Part shown: piece after piece, positions 47,131 to 58,365 of the stretch
How the letters are laid out: each line of letters starts with the position of its first letter
Numbering within the stretch: the stretch's first letter is position 1
Source: Euborellia annulipes
Taxonomy: Eukaryota; Arthropoda; Insecta; Dermaptera; Anisolabididae
DNA length: 64,000 bases
NCBI GenBank assembly: GCA_023213315.1
Contig: JAKCPI010025473.1
Coordinates: forward strand, 62,001 to 126,000
Direction of reading: 5' to 3'
Made by a program: the position numbers and the translations under genes
Notes under the pieces: generated by a model
The model's database searches: none
Told to the model about the DNA's origin: nothing
Seen by the model: the letters and a program-made list of their open reading frames with translations, nothing else

Positions 47131-47163
47131 CTGAAGAGGGCCTAGACCTGAAGCCGAAACGTT
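47131..47163 (+). ncRNA. Minimal hammerhead ribozyme motif
   Basis: CTGAAGA, stem II GGGC...GCC, GAAACGTT. The last base T is still an allowed cleavage nucleotide (NUH). Confidence 0.5.
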
Positions 47164-47989
47164 AATTTTAATAAAAATATGTTAAACAATTCTTTATAAT
47201 AATAAGCCTATATATTTTTTTCACTAAAAAAATCGTTAAAAGGTTTAAATAGTCCCTTATAGTGATTTACTATTTTAGATTAAAAATCTTAAGGTCTGAA
47301 CCTGAAGATTATTATTTTTTGTCGCTGCTGTTGGACCATTTATACGTTTAATGTTTATATATACATTTTATTATTTTTATTATCTCGATGGCTACCAACC
47401 CGAGATTTGGCCGTGCTTGGCATTGCTTGACTGCAACTCTGCCAGGAGAGTAATTCTTTAGGAATTCGAAATATTTGGATCTACGCTCTTTAATATTAGA
47501 TGCCGCTTCCAAGAAATGGTGCATTTGAAGCTCATGAATGAAATCTTGAAAGATAGATCAATAGATTGCGATTATTATTATAAGCATAACCAGATATGAT
47601 AAAAAATAAACCAAGGATTAAAAAGAAATAGATTTTATTTTGTCTTTACTGTATTTGAACTTCAAAAAAAAAACAAATTTATTTGAATATTGTTAATATT
47701 TTCTAGTCAATGTGATATAATTTTCATTCGATCCTAGAGACGCCGTTAAATGATATGTTTTATAGTATCATATATATCTTTGAAATTGATCTCTATCTAT
47801 GCTATAATTCAGTTGAATATACAATTTTTTAAAATTTCAAATTAATAATTCCGTTAACAAGTGTTTTATTTACGCGAATTAAAAATTAACAAATAAAAAA
47901 AGTCTATTATTAAAGGTGATTCTATTATCAAAGAACAATCAATAAGAAAAAAAATTGAAATTTGAATAGTGGTGGTGTTAGTGGTTTGT

Positions 47990-48168
47990 TGTTGCATAGA
48001 GGATGTATGCATAGAGAAACAACAACAACACGAGACAGGCGTTGTCGACGATGAGAGAGAGAGAGAAGGGCGCGGAGGCGGGAAACCGAGACGTCTCTAT
48101 GCGAGAAAACATGCAAGTGAATAGACGAGACGGCGAGGAGGAGAAGAGAGATGCTGCGCTGGACCAGA

Positions 48169-48203
<35 letters not shown>

Positions 48204-48380
48204 TGCGAGGCCGGGAGAGCTTTGACCCGCACCCAAGCAGACGGCCTCGGCGAGTGAACCCACCGCACCGCACCGCACACAGCACTGACCACAGCTAACG
48301 CGTTAGCGTTGCGTTGCATGCAACCCATTGCGTATTGCGATGACGATGACGAGGATCCAGGGGACGACAGACACCTTGTC
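47990..48380. promoter_or_regulatory. Second CpG-rich patch with (GA)n tracts
   Basis: A second CpG-rich stretch is separated from the main one by about 250 AT-rich bases. It holds (GA)n at 48050-48066 and 48170-48202, GCACCG repeats near 48265 and a palindromic TAACGCGTTA near 48296. On the minus strand it would be the start of the first intron. It could be an intronic enhancer, an alternative promoter or a divergent start. (GA)n tracts are typical GAGA-factor sites in arthropods. Confidence 0.4.
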
Positions 48381-48689
48381 CTATCTCTTGTCTTCTTGCA
48401 TTCACATTCCAATCAATTTAAAATTAAATTAGTGCAAAACTCTCCGAGAGGTTATTTTAATTTTAATCGTAACCCAAACCTAATTAGCGATTCTATTTTG
48501 AACGAGAGAGAGAGAGAAAAAAAACGTTATTTTTTCATTCATCAATGTACGTGACAGATCGTCTTGCCACTCTGGCGTGTGTTGAGTTCATAATATATTG
48601 TATTCAAATGTCAAAATTTGACAGCTGATCCAACTGAGAGTGTTTATAAAATGTGTCGATTCATGCTGTCCGGAAGGCGCGTTGAGATA

Positions 48690-48690
<1 letters not shown>

Positions 48691-48712
<22 letters not shown>
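48691..48712. repeat. T-run just inside the first intron
   Basis: On the gene's strand this is an A-run that starts a few bases after the GTGAGT donor of the candidate first exon. Confidence 0.85.
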
Positions 48713-48720
<8 letters not shown>

Positions 48721-48723
48721 CAC

Positions 48724-48795
48724 CAAATTTTCAGGATCAGCTCCACCGTTCGACATCTCGTTTCTCCAGAGGATAGGATGGGTGGTTCCGACCAT
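48724..48795 (-). CDS. Candidate first coding exon of a minus-strand gene
   Basis: The 24 codons from ATG at 48795 read MVGTTHPILWRNEM, then SNGGADPENL, and stop at a perfect donor, TTTG|GTGAGT, in phase 0. The frame is also open upstream (DFIAPPPLLDSL before the Met), so translation or the exon may begin earlier; no in-frame Met lies in that immediate upstream stretch. It sits in a CpG-rich block that looks like a promoter and 5' leader, on the same strand as the zinc-finger exon 27 kb downstream. I infer that it may be the N-terminus of that gene. APPPLLDSL resembles SPPLLDS, which I recall from vertebrate ZNF362, but the match is short. It could instead belong to another gene or be a start in a spliced leader. 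Confidence 0.5.
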
Positions 48796-49826
48796 AAGTG
48801 AATCAAGTAGCGGTGGCGGGGCGATGAAGTCGCTCTCACCGCACGCGATCCAATTTTTCGCGCATCCACACACATACACACTTACAATGAGAGAAAGAGA
48901 GAGAGAGAGAGGGCGAAAAAAAAGAAGAAGACAGGCGCAGGCAGCATCCACCCACCCACGCACGCACCAACGCACACGAACAAAACCACAAGAGAGAGAC
49001 GCGCGCGCCAACCAACGAACACAGAGAGAGCTGAACGTGCAATTGAGAGTCCGCGGGAAACTGCAGACGAGACACCGCGCAGCTTGCAACCGTTCGGTTT
49101 CGTTCGTCGCGGGAGGCGGCGGCAGCAGCGGCGGCGGCGACCGCGGATTTTTGCCGTCGCCGTCGTCGTCGCGCCTGTTTTGACCTTGCAATGTTCTTAA
49201 CCCTTTCTTGGTGTCTCGGGGGGAACAAGTAGTAGCGCCGTCGCCCCCCCCCCCCCACTCTCTTTTCCAGGCGGGGAGACCGTCTTCAGACATGCAATGT
49301 GCGTGTGGAGAAAGAAAGAGAGAGAGAGGATTTTCCAACTCCATCTCGATGCGCTTATTCACCTAGTGGGTTGCGATCAGGCCTGTAGGCGATGCGAATT
49401 CGTCAACAAAATGAGATATTCACATTTAATTAACACTTTACCGTTAGTCTCGAATTTTTTTTTACTTTCTCTTATTATTGTTACAAAAATTGTTTGCTAT
49501 TAACAATAAGACATTTATGGGAGATGCGGATAATTTCAAAATGTGAAATTTTGATTTTTACACTTTGGGAAGCGGGTCAAGGCAGTCTTGTTATTATTTT
49601 TAAACATTTTACAAATTTTAAGATTTTTTTTTGTGTTGCATCGTAGTTGAAATTTATAATTTCTCCGTCTCGACGTTTCGGGAGCGTAAATATCCATAAA
49701 TTATTGATATTTTTTCTACAATGAATAGGCAAAGACTCCTTTTGATTCAAAATAGATGTAGACATTGCACACATTTTATTTACTTTAATAAAATAATTTG
49801 ATTTTCGCTTTAACTATAGAAATTAC

Positions 49827-49861
49827 AACGTTTCGGCCTCTCATTCTGGGGCCTTCTTCAG
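49827..49861 (-). ncRNA. Minimal hammerhead ribozyme motif, inverted pair
   Basis: Minus strand: CTGAAGA, stem II GGCC...GGCC, GAAACGTT, with CCTGAAGAAGGCCCCAG as the 5' half. Left arm of the palindrome 49820-49930. Confidence 0.6.
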
Positions 49862-49885
49862 GTATAATTGAAGAATCGAATTGTA

Positions 49886-49921
49886 CTTGAAGAAGATTAC
49901 AGAATGAGTGGCCGAAACGTT
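49886..49921 (+). ncRNA. Hammerhead-like motif, inverted pair
   Basis: CTTGAAGA in place of CTGAAGA, weak stem II, GAAACGTT. Less intact than its partner at 49827. Confidence 0.4.
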
Positions 49922-49974
49922 GTAATTTTTCTTTTATTAATGATATGTGAAAGCCTAAACTCTACATTTCGCTT

Positions 49975-50105
49975 TTTTTCGGCCATTTAGATATTTCAAT
50001 TGATGGTCATCAATTCAACTGAAATAATTACGAACCAATGACCCCTAGCATATGAGGCGAATACTCTACCACTGTGCTATAGTCCATGGATCAATTATCT
50101 ATTTA
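49975..50105 (-). mobile_element. tRNA-derived SINE, second head type
   Basis: Minus strand: ATAGCACAGTGGTAGAGTAT (A box), TCATTGGTTCGTAATT (B box), an AATTGATGACCATCAATTGA module, then CTAAATGGCCGAAAAAAAGC. Tail shortened. Confidence 0.7.
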
Positions 50106-50685
50106 TTATTAATATTTTAATAATAAAACATCTAGGTAGTTGTTGTACAAAATAAAATATTTATTTTTATCATCATTTTCCTTCTAAGTGATGAAATTAG
50201 AATTGAATAAATTTTCGGATATTTAGAAATTTGCATAATAATTGAAGTATGATGATATGTGGTAGGCCTAAATAAAAACATTTTTTTTTTTTAAGTAGAA
50301 TTCTATCAAGGTATGTGAGTTGTCATAAAAATCTTTTTTTTTAAGATTTTTTCTCCGATCATCTTTTCTATTTCATAATTAATTTTATTTATAAATTTGT
50401 CAAATTAGTAGTTTTCTCTAAGCTTCCGTTATCTATTCGATTTAGTTTGCATATTTGTTTTTTTTCATTCAACAAAGCTAAAGAGATTTAAATAAAAGAG
50501 ACCTTGCAATGAATTTAGAATATAGGTTAATAAAAATAAATTTAGAAATGGGATTTCTTACAGGAATGTTGAGAGAGGGATTCACACCCAACGATTGCTT
50601 ATTTTTAATTCAATTATCATTTCGAGGATAGATTAGGCCAGTGGTTTCCCAACTGGTGTGTCCCGGACCCCAAGGGGGCCGCGAG

Positions 50686-50944
50686 CAGTGGCGTAGCGAG
50701 CTTAACTCGCGCCCGGGGCACAATACCCTTTTAGCGCCCCCCCCCCCCCCCATTCGAAAACCATATAATATACAAAATTATTATATTACACTGACACTAA
50801 ATTTAAAATATATTTTCCAGAAATCAATTATAATAAAAATAAAAATTACCCAGCAATTTTTTGTTTTGCGGACCATTTGGCGCCCCTTTGTGAGTGGCGC
50901 CCAGGGCATGATGACCCCCCTTGCTCCCCCTCGCTACGCCACTG
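50686..50944. mobile_element. Nested hAT-type MITE, exact 8-bp duplication
   Basis: The ends CAGTGGCGTAGCGAG and CTCGCTACGCCACTG are perfect inverted repeats. GCCGCGAG occurs at 50678-50685 and 50945-50952. Confidence 0.9.
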
Positions 50945-51097
50945 GCCGCGAGATATTGAGCAACAAAAGAAAAAATTACCCTTTACTTAAGCTAACAAAA
51001 CTAGTAACGTTTTTTTCCTCAATGAGTGTTGTAAAAATTACTATATGTTATGGTGTGCGTTTCTTGTTTTATAATATTTCAATAAATTTACATATTA

Positions 51098-51372
51098 AAC
51101 CACCGTTTTCCAAAATGTGAGGCGCGCCTCCTTAGGGCGGCGTGGACTAGTCTAAGGGGAGGCGCCAATATTAGCCTCAGCGAGCAATTTTTCAAATGAG
51201 TAAAGTGATATAAATAAAATAAAAAAAATATTTTTATATTAATTTATATTTTTTGGAAATGAAATTTTTTGTTTGTAATATTTTATATAATAGAGGGGGA
51301 AGAGGGGGGAGGCGCCATATGATTATATATTTTTAAGGGAGGCGTGGTAACATAAAGTTTGGAAACCACTGT
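51098..51372. mobile_element. Second nested hAT-like MITE
   Basis: CACCGTTTTCCAAA and TTTGGAAACCACTG are imperfect inverted ends around a GGCGCC-rich interior. I did not find a clear target duplication. Confidence 0.55.
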
Positions 51373-51507
51373 ATTAAACTTAATTTTAAACTCAACAATT
51401 ATCTTAATTTTTTTTTTTTATACAAGGAAGGGTGCCCCCTAGTGTTTAATTTAGTTATTCCCAAGGATGCCGTGAACTTCAAAAGGTTGGAAAACTCTGG
51501 ATTAGAC

Positions 51508-51755
51508 CAGCGGCATAACTAGCCTTTGAGGGCGAAGCTCAACTGGAGCGCCGATTTTCGTTCGACCTTTTTTTTTAGTATTCGAATCTCGTTCGAGCTT
51601 TTTTTTGTAATTTTTCTCCGAATTTGTGATATAAAATGAATTTATTATGAAATTTCAAAAAAAAGCCGGATGCGCGAGGGGTGGGGGGAGGGGGGCAAGC
51701 GCCCCCCTTCGCCCCCAACTGGATACAGCAAATATGACTGGGATTTCTACTTGCC
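51508..51755. mobile_element. MITE related to the copy at 28104
   Basis: It starts CAGCGGCATAACTAGCC immediately after the outer hAT element's target copy. It shares TGATATAAAATGAATTTAT and AAAAAAAGCCGGA with the 28-kb element. A GGGGTGGGGGGAGGGGGG tract lies near 51679. Confidence 0.55.
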
Positions 51756-53400
51756 CCCATATTCTATTCTCTTTTTAAAAGTTTTTGTTTGGTTGCGTTC
51801 TCTTTAGCTCAAAATCTGGTAGCAAATATCAACTTCCCTTTTTCTCAACAAGAAAACTAGTAGCATTAGTTTTTATATGTTTGAATTTTATTTATGGCCT
51901 ACGTAAAGATAAAAAAGAGCGACGCCAAAAAAAACGAGTGCCAAATTTCCTACTTTCTACTACGTGTGTGGCTGCATTTCAATCCATTTTCTAAAATTAC
52001 CAGATAAACTTGCGATCGGCGACACTAAGTGGTAAAGAGGGTAAGAAAACAAGACTCTGTCAGTAGGGCAGTCAGTGGTTTTGATAATGAGATCGCTCCC
52101 ATCCATTTAGACTGTGCGTTGAGCCTATATAAACATAACTAATACACGCCATGGGTATTTATACATCGGCTCTGCTATCAAGAGCCAAGATTTAAAAATA
52201 CGTGCGTGAGTGTGAGAGAGAATATATTGCAGTGACAACATTAAAAACGTTGGGAAAGGTTAAGTTTAAAACACGTTTTTTATTTTTTTTTATCTCTCTC
52301 AGAGGAATCTCTCCTCTCTTCTCCCTCCTCTTCGCACATGTCTCTCGATACTTGGGACATTTTTTTTCTTTTCTTTTATATTATTTTTAGTGATTTACCT
52401 TGTCCATTTTATAAATGCTCATTAGCAATAAAATTACAAAATATTATTAACGACACATTCCTAAATTAGAAAAAAATATTATTTTTTATATTGAAAGATG
52501 TTTAAAAAACGGTCATTGAACTTGGCTCTATTATCAGAACTATTAACATTTATCTGAATTTTTTTTTTTTTTTACAAATCTGTTTATGATTTCTAATATT
52601 TAGTTTGGTTTGGTAATCTTTGAGCTTTTGATATTTCCGGATGAGGTAGGAATTGAATTAAGTGCTTGATTTGGAAAATAACAAATTTTTTTGGAAATTT
52701 ATTCCCGAATTGTTCTTGCAAGCGAGTTGCGAATATTTTAGTTTTAGTTTTCTGAACAAAAAACTCCAAATAAGAAAATTCTAAACAAATAAATAAAAAA
52801 AGAAAAACGGGGGGGGGGGGGCGTGACGTTCCGCATTTATTCCCAAATATCGAGAAAATAAGAAACAAGTTTATTAAAAGATATAAAATTATATTTCAAA
52901 CTGAAAAAAATCTAGGAAGAAAATGTCAAATCTATTTTGTAAAATTTGAATAAAATTATCAATTAGGCCTTCTTTCTATATAAGTTAATAAAATAAATAA
53001 ATAAAAATAAGCTCAGGGGACTACATCTTGTGGGAACATAGATGGCGACCACGAGCTGCCCTAGCTGGGGTTAGCAGTACTTCTGTTCTTTGCATGTCAC
53101 TTCTATATTTTCAACAGGCGTCAGACCGTGAGATGGTCCGGCCTGTTCTATTCCTTCCCGGTCGCAAAAATCCATGAATAACAAATTCCGCCGACCCCGC
53201 ACCGCGGGAATAATCAGGCAAAGAAGAAGAAAATATAAAAAATAAGAAATTACATATACGATACGATCACATACGGGCAAAATTAATTTAATCAATATTT
53301 ACTAATTCAAACAGCAGAAAATAGAAAAGTATCGCCAGGTGTCGAACCCCGGATTTGATTAAATAAATATTAATTAGATCCTTTTATTTCCCTTCTCAGA
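51756..53400. other. No gene seen; possible core-promoter-like spot
   Basis: GAGCCTATATAAACATAACT near 52124 and GGGTATTTATACATCGGCTC near 52153 look like TATA elements, but no transcript can be inferred. 53000-53240 is less AT-rich and might be an unrecognised repeat. Confidence 0.35.
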
Positions 53401-53403
53401 GCT

Positions 53404-53435
53404 GACGTTTCGGTCCTGTTTAAGACCATCTTCAG
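53404..53435 (-). ncRNA. Minimal hammerhead ribozyme motif
   Basis: Minus strand: CTGAAGA, stem II GGTC...GACC, GAAACGTC. Helix I is weak. No mirrored partner seen. Confidence 0.55.
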
Positions 53436-56184
53436 ACCATTAGGGGTGTCATTATCAATATGAATTTAAATATTTCACCTTTACATCAATCCATCAATTG
53501 CCTATATAGAATATTCATGCTATATGTATTCTAAAAAAAAAAACTTAAGTGCGGATAAATCAATCATCTGTAATTTTAAGATGATTTAATTTTATCAATT
53601 TCTTTTGCATTAATTTACTGTAGGCCTATTTAAAAAATCTAAGATGAACGATATATTTTCTGAGCGTATGCATCAACGAATAATAAATCGTTGAGTGTTC
53701 GTTTGAAGGCCAGAATTCTATAATAATTGCCAGGGATTTTGCTCTATTACTTTGGCTAAAAACTCTGCTTTTGATATACAATATTAAATAAAATATTGGG
53801 AATATGTAAACTTTGAAAAAGAAGCAAGTATAAAAATCATTTATATGGAATTATAAAAAAAAAAATCATTTTAATTCAATTATATTATAAAAATTGTAAA
53901 ATCTGTAATGGAATCCGTAGAAAAAAAAAAATTCAATTTGAGGTGAAATGACTATTGTTTAAAATTTCAAATGAAATCCATTCGTTATTCAATTCACGTT
54001 TTAATTTCAAAGTCAAGACACATCATCACTTTTACACACACATAACATATATGGATGTTGGTTGCTTGGTGGTAGTAAAAATAAAATATTTGCACTGACA
54101 AATTGATACAACATAAATAAAATTCCCCCAACCCCTTGGATTGCTAAAATAAAAAAATATTTATTTAAATTTTGAGGTTTACATTGAAATATTGTAAAAG
54201 TTGTAATAAGGAAACAATTCTACATGATATTAGGGAATTCTAATTTTATATGAATACTAAATTTATGTTGAAGTTGGATAATAGAATAATAATTGTGAAA
54301 AATGATTTCGTGAGCGAAAGCAATTGAAGATCATTTTTAGGCTATATATTATTAGAAAAAATGAATATAAAATTATAAGGGTGAAAATGCCAGCAGGAGT
54401 GAAATTGCCGGAAAATTGATCCCACCCCCTCACCGGCATTAAAAAAAAAGATTTTTTCCAACTGGGTATGCCATTACAAAAAAAAATCAATCAGCGAGCA
54501 ATTAGAAGCAAAACCTGCGAGATGTAATCGAGTTTCTCTCAACTGTGATCCCTTTCTCTCAACTGGAGGGAGGAGATGACGGCGTTTGACACCCCTGCGC
54601 CTTCGCCTTCTCTCGCATGTCTAAGACACATCAAAATCACCTCTAAAATTATCTATCGTATAAAATTACCATCCAACTTTATGTTGTATATACGAAAATT
54701 AAACCTAAAATCAACATGGAATTTGAAACAAAAAAAAAAAAATTCTTTCAGTGGTGACAGATTTATTAAGAGAATTAAAAAAAAAACGATATTAAAAAGT
54801 TAGCGTATATATTAAAGAATTTTTTTTAGTAAATTAATTAAAAAAGTAAATTTCTATTTATATATCCAAAGTTGAAGTCCAGCCCTTTTTAACACCCTTT
54901 ATGTTTTGAATTATATCAATGTCCTGAGGGAGCTCTTCCAAGCCACACACCTAGTAATTCAAATAATTGAAATTTACTCTCATCATTTTACCAGGCCTAT
55001 CATAATTATTCTAATTTCCAAGTCAAAACTGTCCGACTTTGAAATTTATATGACCTCTGAAGTTAAAAATAAATAAAAAGAAAATATTTAGTAAATGAGA
55101 TTTAATAATTTAGAGAGCTCAGATTTATATTTGCTTTTTGAACATCTTTATTGACAGTTGAGTGACAAGCTAAAATTTGGGCTTATTATTTCGTATAAAT
55201 TATTAAACCAGACCCCCTGGTAGGTGTAGGAAAAAAGAAACTCATCAATTTCCGATGGTTTTTGATGGACATACGAGTAAACGACCAAGATCAACAAAAT
55301 AATTCATAAAATTTGAAATATTTTTTTAACAAATATTTGTTATATTCTACAAATGCCAATTTTGATGTCTGATTTTTAAGATTTGTATCATCTGGAGCAA
55401 TGGATGGGGTTTCAAATCATACAAAAAGAAAAGTGTTTTTCTATCAGGCAATTTAAGACTAGATCCAAGAAATCCAGAGATCTGTAAATGACAAAAATAT
55501 CGTCTCGGTATTTTCTAATGATGATGACAAGAATATGATAATTAAAATTAATTAGTGATATGATTGGCCCGGCAATCTAAGATAAATAGAACATAAAAGT
55601 AGTCCGGCTACGGGAAGTCCTGGCTCGAGTCCAGGAGCTGCGATTTGTACAATAAAAAAAAACAAACTCGCCTCGCAAATTTTCTTAATCTTAAACTATA
55701 GCTAAATATTTTTCGAGATCTATTATTTGAATAAGATAATAGTATTCAAAATACCTCGATTCGGACTTTAACTGAGTCATAGATATATTTAACAATATTT
55801 AACAAATATTTAACACTCACATGTCTTGTTAAAAAAAAACTTAAACTATAGACCTATATTGACTGGTTGGTTAATGTACAGTTTTAGAACGTTGTTTGAA
55901 AAACCTTCATCTATTTCTCTATCCTGGTTAATATTAATTAAAATGTATAATAAACGCTCGGACTTCGAAACTACTTTACGGAATTTTCTTTTTCAATTAT
56001 TTTTAAAAAACTAGTATCTAAAACAAAAAAAATCTAAAAATTTATTTATTAAAATTATAAAATTGGATTATCGTTTAAATAATTAAAAAAATTAGACTAA
56101 AAACCATCTTGCTTTAAATAGAAATCCAAGATGTGAAAGAACTCACTTATAATAAAAAATTAGACAATAACGTCTAGCTTGCCC
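53436..56184. other. AT-rich, upstream of the candidate gene start
   Basis: A tRNA-like remnant (GGCTCGAGTCCAGGAGCTGC, near 55620) may be an old SINE head. No gene seen. Confidence 0.45.
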
Positions 56185-56345
56185 TCGGGCCTTGGTGTAG
56201 TTATTAATCTGGCCATTTGTACCAAGGGTCGCGAGTTCGCATCCCATCTTATTCGACAATTTATTTCAATTGGACTGGTTATCAATCCAATTGAAATAAA
56301 TTGTCGAATTCGAAGCCGAAAAAGACCTTAATTTAAAAAAGAACG
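56185..56345 (+). mobile_element. tRNA-derived SINE with a perfect 24-bp hairpin module
   Basis: CGGGCCTTGGTGTAGTTATT (A box) and GTCGCGAGTTCGCATCCC (B box) precede an exact inverted repeat, arms 56251-56274 and 56286-56309, loop 11 bases. The tail GAAGCCGAAAAAGACCTTAA follows directly. Confidence 0.8.
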
Positions 56346-56487
56346 CCAAAGGCGGAATGCTCAGCTAGTCATATGCTTATTTCTAAAATAATTATAATTT
56401 TAACAAAATATTGTCCCAAAAAGTTTAACTCACGTCGCATTATTGACATCAATACAATTTATAATTCAGGAACTAAGGATTTTTGAT

Positions 56488-56520
56488 CTGATGTTGGTCA
56501 CTCAGATAGACCGAAACTGA
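56488..56520 (+). ncRNA. Degenerate hammerhead motif
   Basis: CTGATGT, stem II GGTC...GACC, GAAA then CTGATA. The third core A is lost and there is no CGTC. Confidence 0.3.
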
Positions 56521-56639
56521 TAGTATTGAGCACATCAGTCATCAAATTAATAAAAATCGTGAATATATAAATTATCTATTATTTTTTATTAAAATTTTCA
56601 TAAAGAACTTGCTTTTTTGATAAACTTCCACAACTACCA

Positions 56640-56710
56640 ATCCAATTGAAATAAATAGAAACGGTGTCTAAATGGCCTTCGATGCGGAAACAGACCTTAA
56701 TTTAAAAAAA
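56640..56710 (+). mobile_element. SINE tail fragment
   Basis: CCAATTGAAATAAATAGAAA, GTGTCTAAATGGCCTTCGAT and CAGACCTTAATTTAAAAAAA give the module's right arm and complete shared tail. Confidence 0.55.
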
Positions 56711-58089
56711 AACTTCCACAATTAATTTAAAGATTGTTACATTTAAAATTTTTTTTAATTTTGTCTATTTTTAAATAGAGGAAATGGAAGATTTTATGAA
56801 CCGTCACGTGTGTTGACTACGTGCTGAATCCCTTAATTGAGTAGAAAGTACAAAACTACTAGACGAATGGGGGCAATTTTTTTTTTACATATTAATTCCA
56901 AATTTCTTCATTAAAGTGTAGAAAAGTTGAATAAGTTGTGTGGCCTGTCCAAAACCGTTCAATTTTGACACTGTGGCATTAATAGTTCTTTATCAAACTT
57001 ATTGGCCTACACGTCAATCAAATAAATTTCTTTAATCCCTTTACAATATTATTACAAAATAATTGATTTTCAAAAAAAAAAAAATAAATAAATAAATATC
57101 TTTTTAATGAAATTCATTGAATTAAATCGAAAAAAAAAACCAAAATGTTTCCATAATTGCGAGATTAATTAAATATTAAATAACCTCTAATGAATAAAAT
57201 ATTAGAAATTGAAATTTTATTAAAATATCTTTAAAATTCATTATCAAATTAATCTTTTAAATATGATTTTATAAATAGTATACGTAAAAATATATTGTTG
57301 CGTGTATCGAGAGGATGTTTGATTAATGAACGCGCAAATATAATTGAATAAAATATTTTTTTTTTTTTAAATAAATAATACCAATTAAAATAAATGAATG
57401 GAAGAGGAAATGAAAGAATAGCAGAAACGCAATTAGCCGCTGCGGGATGAGAGCCGCCCTGCGGGCACCCCTTCCTCCCTCCCTGATCCTGGGAACAACT
57501 TAAGTCAGGTACGAATTAGAATGCATACATGAAAGGGTCACCCCCGGGTCTCTAATACAATTACAGGGATTTTTAAAACAGATACAAAAAATAAAAGGGT
57601 GAAACAAAAAAAAAAATTGTTTTAATCCCACCCCACTTCTCATTTACCCTCTTAACGAAATTTCGCTTCTCATGCTTTAGACAATCAAAATGAATATTAA
57701 AAATTCAAAATCGCTTTTTTTTTTGCGCCGCTACCCTTAATAAAAAAAGCCTTTAACACTTTGAATTTTTTTTCCTTTTTTTTAGGCGTATTATTATTTA
57801 ATTTATCAACATAACACCCCTTACAACGGACATATATATTGCTTATTAAATGATACAAAAAATAAGTTGGCCAACTTTCCCACCAATTCATTCATCTCTC
57901 TGTTTATATAAAACCAACTAGATTATAAGAGAAAAGGTGAAGACATCTAAAACAAAATGAAGTATGAGTGTTAAGCTCTTTTTTTTTTGAGAGAATTTAT
58001 AATAAAAACAAAGCAACTATTTATCACAAATATTAAAATAAAGCTTTTGTGGTTTCTATTATTATTTTGGAAATTGAGGTTATGGAGAA
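56711..58089. other. AT-rich with one GC patch
   Basis: 57430-57560 is GC-richer (GCCGCCCTGCGGGCACC and GGGTCACCCCCGGGTCT) but has no sustained frame. Otherwise nothing. Confidence 0.45.
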
Positions 58090-58148
58090 AAAATAACCGG
58101 CTTTCCACGTTAAAATAATTTATTTTCAGATATTTCGGTATATTTTCA

Positions 58149-58183
58149 GATATTTCGGTATGCCTAACGCAAACCATCCTCAG
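58149..58183 (-). ncRNA. Hammerhead ribozyme motif with ATAT helix III
   Basis: Minus strand: CTGAGGA, stem II GGT...ACC, GAAATATC. ATAT replaces ACGT and is also self-complementary. Left arm of the palindrome 58090-58305. Confidence 0.55.
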
Positions 58184-58215
58184 TGCATCAATACGATTGT
58201 GGAGGATTTGATGCA

Positions 58216-58250
58216 CTGAGGATGGATTACGTTAGGCATACCGAAATATC
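58216..58250 (+). ncRNA. Hammerhead ribozyme motif with ATAT helix III
   Basis: CTGAGGA (58216-58222), GAAATATC (58243-58250). Right arm of the same palindrome; GCATACC before GAAA is shared. Confidence 0.5.
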
Positions 58251-58365
58251 AACAAATCAATTATTTTAACGTGAAAAGCACTCGCTGGTTATTTTTTCTC
58301 CATAACCTAAATTCTATCGTCTCAACATACCTACTTGTTACTTTTAATTTGGAAATTTGCAATTA

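Larger units (their letters stand above)
48660..49362 (-). promoter_or_regulatory. CpG-rich 5' region of the minus-strand gene
   Basis: Composition changes abruptly to CpG-rich, with CGCGCG, GCGGCGGCG and CGTCGTCG runs, (GA)n tracts and a C-run near 49245, in a window that is otherwise AT-rich. Long open frames exist on both strands, but their translations are low-complexity (Ser/Leu, Arg/Ala) and look like leader or promoter rather than protein. The candidate first coding exon lies at its downstream edge. No TATA box is obvious, which fits a CpG-type promoter. Confidence 0.5.
50639..51499. mobile_element. hAT-type MITE containing two nested elements
   Basis: It begins CAGTGGTTTCCCAACTGG and ends GGTTGGAAAACTCTG. 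GATTAGGC (50631-50638) and GATTAGAC (51500-51507) form an 8-bp duplication with one mismatch. Nested inside are an element at 50686-50944 and a second at about 51098-51372. Confidence 0.8.
58090..58305. repeat. Palindrome with hammerhead arms
   Basis: AACCGGCTTTCCACGTTAAA and TTAACGTGAAAAGCACTCGC are the outer arms, with AGAAAAAATAACC / GGTTATTTTTTCTCC flanks. Part of the left arm (TATTTTCAGATATTTCGGTA) is duplicated in tandem. Confidence 0.7.

Noticed and set aside
47928..49362. Long overlapping open frames on both strands in the CpG region
   Set aside because: Translations are Ser/Leu, Arg/Ala or Glu/Arg low-complexity arising from (GA)n and GCG repeats, and all frames are open because stop codons are rare in GC-rich repeats. 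Only the 3' end of one frame looks like protein.
50641..51120. 159-codon plus frame near 50.6 kb
   Set aside because: It runs across the boundary of two nested MITEs and reads their C-rich ends as proline.
52120..52170. Core promoter with two TATA boxes
   Set aside because: TATATAAAC-type words are expected by chance in such AT-rich DNA, and no downstream exon is visible.
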